A stretch of DNA of 64,000 nucleotides. It comes from Pleodorina starrii (lineage: Eukaryota; Chlorophyta; Chlorophyceae; Chlamydomonadales; Volvocaceae). Positions 17,481 through 29,983 of the stretch are shown here, piece by piece. Made by a program: the position numbers and the translations under genes. The notes beneath the pieces were generated by a model. It did not search any database, was not told the DNA's origin, and worked only from the letters and a program-made list of their open reading frames with translations. Every line of letters begins with the position of its first letter. The stretch's first letter is position 1. The stretch lies in the NCBI GenBank assembly GCA_030267565.1, contig BRXU01000043.1, positions 620,001 to 684,000 of the forward strand. The letters run 5' to 3'.

Positions 17481-17779
17481 GGTTTTCATGAGAAATCATC
17501 GTTCGTTACACACAAAGGGTACCTGCAAGCAATGAAAGCCGTCCTTATTCGGTAGGTAGGCCGGGTGAGGGCCGGCTACCGCGAAAGCTATCGCTAAGGC
17601 CTTAATGCCCACAGCCTCGCAGCAACCACCCTATGTAGCTACAAAACCCGAAAATCACTCCTCCACGCCTTCGCGGACACCTTAACTGGCACCATGTGCC
17701 GTACCAACGCCCTTATGAGGGCACAACTCCTCTGAGTTCACAGAAAACCTTGGTTTTCTAGCGTTGCACTCAGAAAACC
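17481..17779. mobile_element. 299-bp insertion with short inverted ends
   Basis: Non-satellite sequence interrupts a monomer. It starts GGTTTTCATGAG and ends CTCAGAAAACC, imperfect inverted ends differing by one base. The same word occurs internally as a hairpin, AGAAAACC-TT-GGTTTTCT (17742-17759). No reading frame or convincing target duplication is visible. It is compatible with a non-autonomous DNA element, but the class is unclear. Confidence 0.45.
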
Positions 17780-18810
17780 TTCAGCTCCCCAACTGCCTTC
17801 CGATCCCTCCGACGGCATTCCGGGCCCTTTGAAGGCCTCACGGGCCCTCAGAACGGCTTCCGGCCCCCCGAGGGCCTTCCGTGCCTTCTGATGGCCTTCC
17901 GGACCCTCCAAAGGCGTTCTGGGGCTCCCAAACGGCCTTCCGGGCCCTCTGATCGCCTTCCAGGCCTTCCAGAGGCTTCCAGCCCACAGAAGGCCTTCCG
18001 GGCTCCCAAAGTGCCTTCCGATCCTTCCGACGGTATTCCGGGCCCTTTGAAGGCCTCACGGGCCCTCAGAACGGCTTCCGGCCCCCCGAGGGCCTACCGT
18101 GTCTTCTGAAGGGCTTCCGGACCCTCCAAAGGCGTTCTGGGGCTCCCAAACGGCCTTCCGGGCCCTCTGATCGCCTTCCAGGCCTTCCAAAGGCTTCCAG
18201 CCCACAGAAGGCCTTCCGGGCTCCCAAAGTGCCTTCCGATCCCTCCGACGGTATTCCGGGCCCTTTGAAGGCCTCACGGGCCCTCAGAACGGCTTCCGGC
18301 CCCCCGAGGGCCTACCGTGTCTTCTGAAGGGCTTCCGGACCCTCCAAAGGCGTTCTGGGGCTCCCAAACGGCCTTCCGGGCCCTCTGATCGCCTTCCAGG
18401 CCTTCCAAAGGCTTCCAGCCCACAGAAGGCCTTCCGGGCTCCCAAAGTGCCTTCCGATCCCTCCGACGGTATTCCGGGCCCTTTGAAGGCCTCACGGGCC
18501 CTCAGAACGGCTTCCGGCCCCCCGAGGGCCTACCGTGTCTTCTGAAGGGCTTCCGGACCCTCCAAAGGCGTTCTGGGGCTCCCAAACGGCCTTCCGGGCC
18601 CTCCGATCGCCTTCCCGGCCTTCCAAAGGCTTCCAGACCACAGAAAGCCTTCCGGGCTCCCCAATTGCCTTCCGATCCCTCCGACGGCATTCCGGGCCCT
18701 TTGAAAGCCTCACGGGCCCCCAGAACGGCTTCCGGCCCCCCGAGTGCCTTCCGGCCCCCCGAGTGCCTTCCGGCCTTCTGAAGGCCTTTCGGACCCTCCA
18801 AAGGAGTTCT
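17780..18810 (+). repeat. Satellite array, block 2 (218-bp monomers)
   Basis: Continues the 218-bp family of block 1 (units at 17838, 18056, 18274, 18492) up to the SINE insertion. The last unit acquires the GAGTGCCTTCCGGCCCCC duplication that characterises the 236-bp type to the right. Confidence 0.93.
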
Positions 18811-19158
18811 TTTTTTTTTTGGAATTCCGGAGGAACCCGGACTCGGGACATGGGACACACATGTTGTCTGGCGGCTCCACTGATGCTGCCACTTCTGCTG
18901 AGTAGCTAGCGTGCCAGGCTTCTGGGCGACTCCACGGGCCAGCTGGACGGTGCTGATGACTGTATGATGAGTCTTGTAAACCTCCGGACAGGACAAGGAC
19001 AGGGGTGGGCACCCTCCTTTCTCATCACACCCCAGGTAATGGTCACTGACCAGTTTCGATCCCGGGATCCCGGGGGGAAGTGCAAAGTTTCCCTGTTGCC
19101 GGCCGATGAACCATTGCCTACTTCTGTGGGGCGCAGGTAAGTTCCAAATGTCCTTGAT
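18811..19158 (-). mobile_element. 5'-truncated SINE copy with 5-bp target-site duplication
   Basis: Starts with a T10 run (the poly(A) tail of a minus-strand element) and is nearly identical to 10709-11056. It lacks the tRNA-like head. GTTCT flanks it at 18806-18810 and 19159-19163, inside the satellite word GGCGTTCTGGGG. This is a textbook 5'-truncated target-primed insertion, 348 bp. Confidence 0.8.
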
Positions 19159-22100
19159 GTTCTGGGGCTCCCAAACGGCCATCCGGGCCCTTCGATCGCC
19201 TTCCCGGCCTTCCAAAGGCTTCCAGCCCACAGAAAGCCTTCCGGGCTCCCCAATTGCCTTCCAATCCCTCCGACGGCATTCCGGGCCCTTTGAAGGCCTC
19301 ACGGGCCCTCAGAACGGCTTCCGGCCCCCCGAGTGCCTTCCGGCCCCCCGAGTGCCTTCCGGCCTTCTGAACGCCTTCCGGACCCTCCAAAGGCGTTCTG
19401 GGGCTCCCAAACGGCCATCCGGGCCCTCCAATCGTCTTTCCGGCCTTCCAAAGGCTTCCAGCCCACAGAAAGCCTTCCGGGCTCCCCAATTGCCTTCCGA
19501 TCCCTCCGACGGCATTCCGGGCCCTTTGAAGGCCTCACGGGCCCTCAGAACGGCTTCCGGCCCCCCGAGTGCCTTCCGGCCCCCCGAGTGCCTTCCGGCC
19601 TTCTGAACGCCTTCCGGACCCTCCAAAGGCGTTCTGGGGCCCCCAAACGGCCATCCGGGCCCTCCGATCGCCTTTCCGGCCTTCCAAAGGCTTCCAGCCC
19701 ACAGAAAGCCTTCCGGGCTGCCCAATTGCCTTCCGATCCCTCCGACGGCATTCCGGGCCCTTTGAAGGCCTCATGGGCCCTCAGAACGGCTTCCGGCCCC
19801 CCGAGTGCCTTCCGGCCTTCTAAACGCCTTCCGGAACCTCCAAAGGCGTTCTGGGGCTCCCAAACGGCCTTCTGGGCCCTCTGCTCGCCTTCCGGGCCTT
19901 CCAATGGCTTCCAGCCCACAGAAAGCCTTCCGGGCTCCCCAATTGCCTTCCGATCCCTCCGACGGCATTCCGGGCCCTTTGAAGGCCTCACGGGCCCTCA
20001 GAACGGCTTCCGGCCCCCCGAGTGCCTTCCGGCCTTCTGAAGGCCTTTCGGACCCTCAAAAGGCGTTCTGGGGCTCCCAAACGGCCATCCGGGCCCTCCG
20101 ATCTCCTTCCCGGCCTTCCAAAGGCTTCCAGCCCACAGAAAGCCTTCCGGGCTCCCCAATTGCCTTCCGATCCCTCTGACGGCATTCCGGGCCCTTTGAA
20201 GGCCTCACGGGCCCTCAGAACGGCTTCCGGCCCCCCGAGTGCCTTCCGGCCTTCTGAAGGCCTTCCGGACCGTCCAAAGGCATTCTGGGGCTCCCAAACG
20301 GCCTTCCGGGCCCTCCGATCGCCTTCCCGGCCTTCCAAAGGCTTCCAGCCCTCAGAACGCCTTCCGAATTCCCAAAGGGCCTTCCGGTCCCTCCAACGGC
20401 ATTCTGGGCCCTTTGAAGGCCTCACGGGCCCTCAGAACGGCTTCCGGCCCCCCGAGGGCCTTCCGCACTTCTGAAGGAATTTCGGACCCTCAAAAGGCGT
20501 TCTGGGGCTCCCAAACGGCCAGCCGGGCCCTCCGATCGCCTTCCCGGCCTTCCAAAGGCTTCCAGCCCACAGAAAGCCTTCCGGGCTTCCCAATTGCCTT
20601 CCGATCCCTGCGACGGCATTCCGGGCCCTTTGAAAGCCTCACGGGCCCCCAGAACGGCTTCCGGCCCCCCGAGTGCCTTCCGGCCCCCCGAGTGCCTTAC
20701 GGGCTTCTGAAGGCCTTTCGGACCCTCCAAAGGCGTTCTGGGGCTCCCAAACGGCCATCCGGGCCCTCCGATCGCCTTCCCGGCCTCCCAAAGGCTTCCA
20801 GCCCTCAGAAAGCCTTCCGAATTCCCAAAGGGCCTTCCGGTCCCTCCGACGGCATTCCGGGCCCTTTGAAGGCCTCACGGGCCCTCAGAACGGCTTCCGG
20901 CCCCCCGAGGGCCTTCCGCACTTCTGAAGGCATTTCGGACCCTCAAAAGGCGTTCTGGGGCTCCCAAACGGCCATCCGGGCCCTCCGATCGCCTTCCCGG
21001 CCTTCCAAAGGCTTCCAGCCCACAGAAAGCCTTCCGGGCTTCACAATTGCCTTCCGATCCCTGCGACGGCATTCCGGGCCCTTTGAAAGCCTCACGGGCC
21101 CCCAGAACGGCTTCCGGCCCCCCGAATGCCTTCCGGCCCCCCGAGTGCCTTCCGGCCTTCTGAAGGCCTTTCGGACCCTCCAAAGGCGTTCTGGGGCTCC
21201 CAAACGGCCATCCGGGCCCTCCGATCGCCGTCCCGGCCTTCCAAAGGCTTCCAGCCCACAGAAAGCCTTCCGGGCTCCCCAATTGCCTTCCGATCCCTCC
21301 GACGGCATTCCGGGCCGTTTGAAGGCCTCACAGGCCCTCAGAACGGCTTCCGGCCCCCCGAGTGCCTTCCGGCCCCCCGAGTGCCTTCCGGCCTTCTGAA
21401 GGCCTTTCGGACCCTCCAAAGGTGTTCTGGGGCTCCCAAACGGCCATCCGGGCCCTCCGATCGCCTTCCCGGCCTTCCAAAGGCTTCCAGCCCACAGAAA
21501 GCCTTCCGAACTCCCCAAGTGCCTTCTGGTCCCTCCGACGGCATTCCGGGCCTTTTAAAGGCCTCACGGGCCCTCAGAATGGCTTTCGGCCCCCCGAGTG
21601 CCTTCTGGCCCCCCGAGTGCCTTCCAGCCTTCTGAAGGCCTTTCGGACCCTCCAAAGGCGTTCTGGGGCTCCCAAACGGCCATCCGGGCCCTCCGATCGC
21701 CTTCCCGGCCTTCCAAAGGCTTCCAGCCCTCAGAAAGCCTTCCGAATTCCCAAAGGGCCTTCCGGTCCCTCCGACGGCATTCTGGGCCCTTTGAAGGCCT
21801 CACGGGCCCTCAGAACGGCTTCTGGCCCCCCGAGGGCCTTCCGCACTTCTGAAGGAATTTCGGACCCTCAAAAGGCGTTCTGGGGCTCCCAAACGGCCAT
21901 CCGGGCCCTCCGATCACCTTCCTGGCCTTCCAAAGGCTTCCAGCCCACAGAAAGCCTTCCGGGCTTCCCAATTGCCTTCCGATCCCTGCGACGGCATTCC
22001 GGGCCCTTTGAAGGCCTCACGGGCCCTCAGAACGGCTTCCGGCCCCCCGAGTGCCTTCCGGCCCCCCGAGTGCCTTCCGGCCTTCTGAAGGCCTTTCGGA

Positions 22101-25100
22101 CCCTCCAAAGGCGTTCTGGGGCTCCCAAACGGCCATCCGGGCCCTCCGATCACCTTCCCGGCCTTCCAAAGGCTTCCAGCCCTCAGAACGCCTTCCGAAT
22201 TCCCAAAGGGCCTTCCGGTCCCTCCAACGGCATTCTGGGCCCTTTGAAGGCCTCACGGGCCCTCAGAACGGCTTCCGGCCCCCCGAGGGCCTTCCGCACT
22301 TCTGAAGGAATTTCGGACCCTCAAAAGGCGTTCTGGGGCTCCCAAACGGCCAGCCGGGCCCTCCGATCGCCTTCCCGGCCTTCCAAAGGCTTCCAGCCCA
22401 CAGAAAGCCTTCCGGGCTTCCCAATTGCCTTCCGATCCCTGCGACGGCATTCCGGGCCCTTTGAAAGCCTCACGGGCCCCCAGAACGGCTTCCGGCCCCC
22501 CGAGTGCCTTCCGGCCCCCCGAGTGCCTTCCGGCCTTCTGAAGGCCTTTCGGACCCTCCAAAGGCGTTCTGGGGCTCCCAAACGGCCATCCGGGCCCTCC
22601 GATCGCCTTCCCGGCCTCCCAAAGGCTTCCAGCCCTCAGAAAGCCTTCCGAATTCCCAAAGGGCCTTCCGGTCCCTCCGACGGCATTCCGGGCCCTTTGA
22701 AGGCCTCACGGGCCCTCAGAACGGCTTCCGGCCCCCCGAGGGCCTTCCGCACTTCTGAAGGCATTTCGGATCCTCAAAAGGCGTTCTGGGGCTCCCAAAC
22801 GGCCATCCGGGCCCTCCGATCGCCTTCCCGGCCTTCCAAAGGCTTCCAGCCCACAGAAAGCCTTCCGGGCTTCACAATTGCCTTCCGATCCCTGCGACGG
22901 CATTCCGGGCCCTTTGAAAGCCTCACGGGCCCCCAGAACGGCTTCCGGCCCCCCGAATGCCTTCCGGCCCCCCGAGTGCCTTCCGGCCTTCTGAAGGCCT
23001 TTCGGACCCTCCAAAGGTGTTCTGGGGCTCCCAAACGGCCATCCGGGCCCTCCGATCGCCTTCCCGGCCTTACAAAGGCTTCCAGCCCACAGAAAGCCTT
23101 CCGAACTCCCCAAGTGCCTTCCGGTCCCTCCGACGGCATTCCGGGCCTTTTAAAGGCCTCACGGGCCCTCAGAATGGCTTTCGGCCCCCCGAGTGCCTTC
23201 TGGCCCCCCGAGTGCCTTCCAGCCTTCTGAAGGCCTTTCGGACCCTCCAAAGGCGTTCTGGGGCTCCCAAACGGCCATCCGGGCCCTCCGATCACCTTCC
23301 CGGCCTTCCAAAGGCTTCCAGCCCTCAGAACGCCTTCCGAATTCCCAAAGGGCCTTCCGGTCCCTCCAACGGCATTCTGGGCCCTTTGAAGGCCTCACGG
23401 GCCCTCAGAACGGCTTCCGGCCCCCCGAGGGCCTTCCGCACTTCTGAAGGAATTTCGGACCCTCAAAAGGCGTTCTGGGGCTCCCAAACGGCCAGCCGGG
23501 CCCTCCGATCGCCTTCCCGGCCTTCCAAAGGCTTCCAGCCCACAGAAAGCCTTCCGGGCTTCCCAATTGCCTTCCGATCCCTGCGACGGCATTCCGGGCC
23601 CTTTGAAGGCCTCACGGGCCCTCAGAACGGCTTCCGGCCCCCCGAGTGCCTTCCGGCCCCCCGAGTGCCTTCCGGCCTTCTGAAGGCCTTTCGGACCCTC
23701 CAAAGGCGTTCTGGGGCTCCCAAACGGCCATCCGGGCCCTCCGATCACCTTCCCGGCCTTCCAAAGGCTTCCAGCCCTCAGAACGCCTTCCGAATTCCCA
23801 AAGGGCCTTCCGGTCCCTCCAACGGCATTCTGGGCCCTTTGAAGGCCTCACGGGCCCTCAGAACGGCTTCCGGCCCCCCGAGGGCCTTCCGCACTTCTGA
23901 AGGAATTTCGGACCCTCAAAAGGCGTTCTGGGGCTCCCAAACGGCCAGCCGGGCCCTCCGATCGCCTTCCCGGCCTTCCAAAGGCTTCCAGCCCACAGAA
24001 AGCCTTCCGGGCTTCCCAATTGCCTTCCGATCCCTGCGACGGCATTCCGGGCCCTTTGAAAGCCTCACGGGCCCCCAGAACGGCTTCCGGCCCCCCGAGT
24101 GCCTTCCGGCCCCCCGAGTGCCTTCCGGCCTTCTGAAGGCCTTTCGGACCCTCCAAAGGCGTTCTGGGGCTCCCAAACGGCCATCCGGGCCCTCCGATCG
24201 CCTTCCCGGCCTCCCAAAGGCTTCCAGCCCTCAGAAAGCCTTCCGAATTCCCAAAGGGCCATCCGGTCCCTCCGACGGCATTCCGGGCCCTTTGAAGGCC
24301 TCACGGGCCCTCAGAACGGCTTCCGGCCCCCCGAGGGCCTTCCGCACTTCTGAAGGCATTTCGGACCCTCAAAAGGCGTTCTGGGGCTCCCAAACGGCCA
24401 TCCGGGCCCTCCGATCGCCTTCCCGGCCTTCCAAAGGCTTCCAGCCCACAGAAAGCCTTCCGGGCTTCACAATTGCCTTCCGATCCCTGCGACGGCATTC
24501 CGGGCCCTTTGAAAGCCTCACGGGCCCCCAGAACGGCTTCCGGCCCCCCGAATGCCTTCCGGCCCCCCGAGTGCCTTCCGGCCTTCTGAAGGCCTTTCGG
24601 ACCCTCCAAAGGCGTTCTGGGGCTCCCAAACGGCCATCCGGGCCCTCCGATCACCTTCCCGGCCTTCCAAAGGCTTCCAGCCCTCAGAACGCCTTCCGAA
24701 TTCCCAAAGGGCCTTCCGGTCCCTCCAACGGCATTCTGGGCCCTTTGAAGGCCTCACGGGCCCTCAGAACGGCTTCCGGCCCCCCGAGGGCCTTCCGCAC
24801 TTCTGAAGGAATTTCGGACCCTCAAAAGGCGTTCTGGGGCTCCCAAACGGCCAGCCGGGCCCTCCGATCGCCTTCCCGGCCTTCCAAAGGCTTCCAGCCC
24901 ACAGAAAGCCTTCCGGGCTTCCCAATTGCCTTCCGATCCCTGCGACGGCATTCCGGGCCCTTTGAAAGCCTCACGGGCCCCCAGAACGGCTTCCGGCCCC
25001 CCGAGTGCCTTCCGGCCCCCCGAGTGCCTTACGGGCTTCTGAAGGCCTTTCGGACCCTCCAAAGGCGTTCTGGGGCTCCCAAACGGCCATCCGGGCCCTC

Positions 25101-27325
25101 CGATCGCCTTCCCGGCCTCCCAAAGGCTTCCAGCCCTCAGAAAGCCTTCCGAATTCCCAAAGGGCCATCCGGTCCCTCCGACGGCATTCCGGGCCCTTTG
25201 AAGGCCTCACGGGCCCTCAGAACGGCTTCCGGCCCCCCGAGGGCCTTCCGCACTTCTGAAGGCATTTCGGACCCTCAAAAGGCGTTCTGGGGCTCCCAAA
25301 CGGCCATCCGGGCCCTCCGATCGCCTTCCCGGCCTTCCAAAGGCTTCCAGCCCACAGAAAGCCTTCCGGGCTTCACAATTGCCTTCCGATCCCTGCGACG
25401 GCATTCCGGGCCCTTTGAAAGCCTCACGGGCCCCCAGAACGGCTTCCGGCCCCCCGAATGCCTTCCGGCCCCCCGAGTGCCTTCCGGCCTTCTGAAGGCC
25501 TTTCGGACCCTCCAAAGGCGTTCTGGGGCTCCCAAACGGCCATCCGGGCCCTCCGATCGCCGTCCCGGCCTTCCAAAGGCTTCCAGCCCACAGAAAGCCT
25601 TCCGGGCTCCCCAATTGCCTTCCGATCCCTCCGACGGCATTCCGGGCCGTTTGAAGGCCTCACGGGCCCTCAGAACGGCTTCCGGCCCCCCGAATGCCTT
25701 CCGGCCCCCCGAGTGCCTTCCGGCCTTCTGAAGGCCTTTCGGACCCTCCAAAGGCGTTCTGGGGCTCCCAAACGGCCATCCGGGCCCTCCGATCGCCTTC
25801 CCGGCCTTCCAAAGGCTTCCAGCCCTCAGAAAGCCTTCCGAATTCCCAAAGGGCCTTCCGGTCCCTCCGACGGCATTCTGGGCCCTTTGAAGGCCTCACG
25901 GGCCCTCAGAACGGCTTCTGGCCCCCCGAGGGCCTTCCGCACTTCTGAAGGAATTTCGGACCCTCAAAAGGCGTTCTGGGGCTCCCAAACGGCCATCCGG
26001 GCCCTCCGATCACCTTCCTGGCCTTCCAAAGGCTTCCAGCCCACAGAAAGCCTTCCGGGCTTCCCAATTGCCTTCCGATCCCTGCGACGGCATTCCGGGC
26101 CCTTTGAAGGCCTCACGGGCCCTCAGAACGGCTTCCGGCCCCCCGAGTGCCTTCCGGCCCCCCGAGTGCCTTCCGGCCTTCTGAAGGCCTTTCGGACCCT
26201 CCAAAGGCGTTCTGGGGCTCCCAAACGGCCATCCGGGCCCTCCGATCGCCTTCCCGGCCTCCCAAAGGCTTCCAGCCCTCAGAAAGCCTTCCGAATTCCC
26301 AAAGGGCCATCCGGTCCCTCCGACGGCATTCCGGGCCCTTTGAAGGCCTCACGGGCCCTCAGAACGGCTTCCGGCCCCCCGAATGCCTTCCGGCCCCCCG
26401 AGTGCCTTCCGGCCTTCTGAAGGCCTTTCGGACCCTCCAAAGGCGTTCTGGGGCTCCCAAACGGCCATCCGGGCCCTCCGATCGCCTTCCCGGCCTTCCA
26501 AAGGCTTCCAGCCCTCAGAAAGCCTTCCGAATTCCCAAAGGGCCTTCCGGTCCCTCCGACGGCATTCTGGGCCCTTTGAAGGCCTCACGGGCCCTCAGAA
26601 CGGCTTCTGGCCCCCCGAGGGCCTTCCGCACTTCTGAAGGAATTTCGGACCCTCAAAAGGCGTTCTGGGGCTCCCAAACGGCCAGCCGGGCCCTCCGATC
26701 GCCTTCCCGGCCTTCCAAAGGCTTCCAGCCCACAGAAAGCCTTCCGGGCTTCCCAATTGCCTTCCGATCCCTGCGACGGCATTCCGGGCCCTTTGAAAGC
26801 CTCACGGGCCCCCAGAACGGCTTCCGGCCCCCCGAGTGCCTTCCGGCCCCCCGAGTGCCTTCCGGCCTTCTGAAGGCCTTTCGGACCCTCCAAAGGCGTT
26901 CTGGGGCTCCCAAACGGCCATCCGGGCCCTCCGATCGCCTTCCCGGCCTCCCAAAGGCTTCCAGCCCTCAGAAAGCCTTCCGAATTCCCAAAGGGCCATC
27001 CGGTCCCTCCGACGGCATTCCGGGCCCTTTGAAGGCCTCACGGGCCCTCAGAACGGCTTCCGGCCCCCCGAGGGCCTTCCGCACTTCTGAAGGCATTTCG
27101 GACCCTCAAAAGGCGTTCTGGGGCTCCCAAACGGCCATCCGGGCCCTCCGATCGCCTTCCCGGCCTTCCAAAGGCTTCCAGCCCACAGAAAGCCTTCCGG
27201 GCTTCACAATTGCCTTCCGATCCCTGCGACGGCATTCCGGGCCGTTTGAAGGCCTCACGGGCCCTCAGAACGGCTTCCGGCCCCCCGAGTGCCTTCCGGC
27301 CCCCCGAGTGCCTTCCGGCCTTCTG
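19159..27325 (+). repeat. Satellite array, block 3 (453-bp dimer = 236 + 217)
   Basis: Monomers of 217 and 236 bp; the long form carries one extra 19-bp subunit (CCGGCCCCCCGAGTGCCTT duplicated). From about 20425 they alternate to give a 453-bp dimer that recurs regularly (22256, 22709, 23398, 23851, 24304, 24757, 25210). Near-identical stretches longer than 1.8 kb recur at 21362, 31090 and 33157, so amplification was recent. Confidence 0.95.
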
Positions 27326-27326
27326 T

Positions 27327-28509
27327 CGCCCGCGGCCACAGCTGGGGCCGGGACCAGGACACGGAGGCCCTCATGCCCGCGGCGTGGCCCCAGCAGCCGC
27401 ACAGCCAGCTACAGCAACAGGAGGCCCGCTGGCACCAACACTGGCTGGCTCAGCAAGCGCCCAGCCGCAGCCGGTGGTTTGCCATGAACCCCACGCCCAG
27501 CCCCGGCTGGATGCGGCCCCGCTCCTCCCCCCCATCACTGCCCTCGGCCGCTGCAAGCCCGGTCAGCCAGCCTAGCAGCCGCCATGCGGCACCGCACCAG
27601 CAGGACCCCGGTGCTGCTGCCGGACCGTCGGCACCCGCCGGGCCGGCCCCGGAGGCAGACCCGGCAGCTGATGGCCCGGCTGGCATGTCTCCCCTCGACC
27701 GGCGGCGGGCCTGGCAGCGGCTGTGGGACTGCCCCGCAAGCAACCGGGCCAAGGCGCTCGCCTGGCGGCTGCACCATGGACGGCTCCCGTGCGGGGTGTA
27801 CCTGGCCTCCAAAGGTCAGCCGCAGCGTGCCCACTGCTCTGCTCCTAGCTGCTCGGTGGACGGCAACCTGCATGTCGCCAGCCTGACCCACGTCTTCTTG
27901 GAGTGCGGGGCTTACACCGCAGCTCGGGTTTGGCTGGCAGAGCTGTGGGCAACAGTCTCCGGGGCCGCGGACTTGCCTTTCAGACAGCCGGCTGTGCTGC
28001 TGGGAGACTGGCCGGGAGGGTGGCCGGCCTACCCCACCAGCCCTGGGCTGCAGCTGCTGTGGGCAGCCCTTCGAGCCACTTGGCTGTGGGCGGTCTGGGG
28101 CCACTACCACAGGGCGGAGCCTGATGACCATCCGTCGGCCACGGTGGTGGGCTGCGTCATTGGGGAGCTGCAGCGTCTCATGAGGGCACATTTCAGCATG
28201 GCGGCGCTCTCCGAGGACACTCTGGCGGGGCTGCCCCGGGGCCACATCACAGCACAGCTGAAGCCCGGCCGGCTGGATGCCTTCGAAGCCTCCTGGGCGC
28301 ATGAAGGCGTCCTCTGCTCCGTGCAGCGGGTGGCTGGCAGCAGCCCGCGTCTGCAGGTTCATCTGTCCCGGGTGGCCCCGGTCCCAGCACCACAGGCACC
28401 CGCCGGGGGCGCCCAGGCAGCACAGCAGGTCTCCCCATCCGGGTCAGCCATCAGCGCCCAGCCCAGCCAGGCAGCAGCTCAGCTGACAGGGCAGCCGGGG
28501 CCGTCGTGA
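27327..28509 (+). CDS. LINE ORF2 C-terminus with zf-RVT finger (copy A, partial)
   Basis: Open to the stop at 28507-28509, in frame with the same region of copies D and G. It lacks endonuclease and reverse transcriptase because of 5' truncation. The C-terminal part (RRAWQRLWDCPASNRAKALA, WRLHHGRLPCGVYL, then CSAPSC and HVFLEC) is the CX4C-HX4C zinc-finger region called zf-RVT in plant and algal L1-type elements. It is thought to help template RNA binding. No start codon of its own belongs to the element, so this copy is non-functional. Confidence 0.8.
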
Positions 28510-29944
28510 GCGGGGTGTTGGGAGTGGGGGATCTCGGTGTCTGAGGTCCTTAGGGTGCGAGGGGCCTCGAGGGTGGGGGGAGTGCGGTGCGGGTTGCCTA
28601 GGGAGGGGGGTGCGGTGCGGGGCTTGCTGTGGGTGGGGCCGGAGGGGGTCTTGGGGGTCGGGGGAGCTTAGGAGCAGGGTTGGTGTGGTGCAGGCTGCCG
28701 CGGGAGGCAGGTGCGGTTCGGAGGCTGCTGTCTTGAGGGGTCGCCCCCTGTGTGGGGTCTGTGGGTGTTTTGTCGCTGGCGCTCTCGTGCCTTGGTCTCT
28801 GACCCGGCGGTGCTGCCCCTGCGGCCTGGAGGGGGGGGTTCTTGGGAGTGGGGTGCGTGTGGCGCCGGGGGGTCTGGGGAGGGTTTCGGGGGGGGACTGG
28901 GGAGGGGCGGGGGGGCTTCGGTGCAGGGTTGGTGTGGTGCAGGCCGCCGTGGGAGGCAGGTGCGGTTCGGGGGTCGCCCCCAGGGTGGGGTCTGCGGGTG
29001 TCTTGTCGCCGGCACGCTTGTGCCCTGGCTTCCAGCCAGGCAGTGTTGCCCCTGCTGCGCCCGTGGGGGTTCTTGGGAGCCGGGGGGACGTGGGAGTGAG
29101 GTTCCTGCGGTGCGGGGTGTCTTGGGAGGGAGGTATGTCTTCGGGCCTGCTGTCTTGCGGGGACGCCCCCAGGGTGGGGTCGGTTGTTGTTTGTCTCCGG
29201 TGCGCTTGTGTGGCACCGTCCCTGCGGCTTTTGTGGCTCTGGGAGGCGGTTTCGGTGGTGCGGGGTTCTCTTCGGGCGTGCTGTGGGTTTTCTGTTTTCT
29301 CTGGTGCTCCCCGGTGGGGGGGGGGCTCGTTTGCCCTGGTTCGCTGCGGTGGTTGCCCGGTTTTGTTTGTTGTTCCTGTTGCTGTCGCCCAGGGTGTAGG
29401 GTTCGCCCCTTGGCTGTTGAGGTTGTGCAGGTTGTGGTTGTGTTGTCGCTGTGGTCGCTGTTGGGGCCTTTGCCCATCCCTGGGGCTTGTCTCCGGTGAC
29501 GGGCCCTGTTGTTGGTCCGTGGTGCTGGCCCGGGTGTTGGGCCGTGGTTTTGGCCCTGGTGTTGGGCCGTGGTGTTGGCTCTGGTTTTGGGCCCTGGTGT
29601 TGGGCCCTGGTGTTGGGCTGTGGGGTTGGCCCTGGTGTTGGGCCGTGGTGTTGGCCCTGGTGTTGGGCCCTGGGGTTTGGCCCTGGTGTTGGGCCCTGGT
29701 GTTGGTTTCAGTTCCCTCCTCGGTGTCTTGGAGGTAGGGGTGGCCGTGTGTGCCGCCCGTGCAGCAGTGGCTCCTGGCCCCTTGCTGCCCCCGTCCCTGT
29801 CCCTGTCCTGTCTGCGAGTTTAGGCGTTGCTTGGCTTTTTCTCTCTCCTTGGCTCCTTGCGGTGGTTTTTTGGGCTTCTTGCCAGGCTGTTGTGGCTTGC
29901 CGGTCTTGCTCGGCTTGCCCGTTGGGCTTCGCTTTCCCAGTCCT

Positions 29945-29949
29945 TGTAA
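29945..29949 (+). promoter_or_regulatory. TGTAA polyadenylation signal of the LINE
   Basis: TGTAA lies 12 nt before the poly(A) tail in copy A and, on the appropriate strand, in nearly every other copy. In the 42987-43058 copy it is TGAAA. TGTAA is the dominant polyadenylation signal of chlorophyte algae. Confidence 0.75.
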
Positions 29950-29983
29950 CGTCCCTCGCAGAAAAAAAAAAAAAAAAAAAAAA

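Larger units (their letters stand above)
27326..29983 (+). mobile_element. Non-LTR retrotransposon (LINE) copy A, 5'-truncated
   Basis: A + strand copy inserted in the satellite word CTTCTGAAGG. It holds the C-terminal part of ORF2 (to 28509), a 3' UTR of about 1.45 kb with GGGCCCTGGTGTTG tandem repeats (about 29510-29710), a TGTAA signal and A22 (29962-29983). At most 1 bp of target is duplicated. Nearly identical over its length to copies D and G. Confidence 0.9.

Noticed and set aside
22957..25731. 924-codon open frame in the satellite as a protein-coding gene
   Set aside because: All frames on both strands of this GC-rich repeat are nearly stop-free, the peptide is only the translated repeat, and there is no start context, intron or domain.
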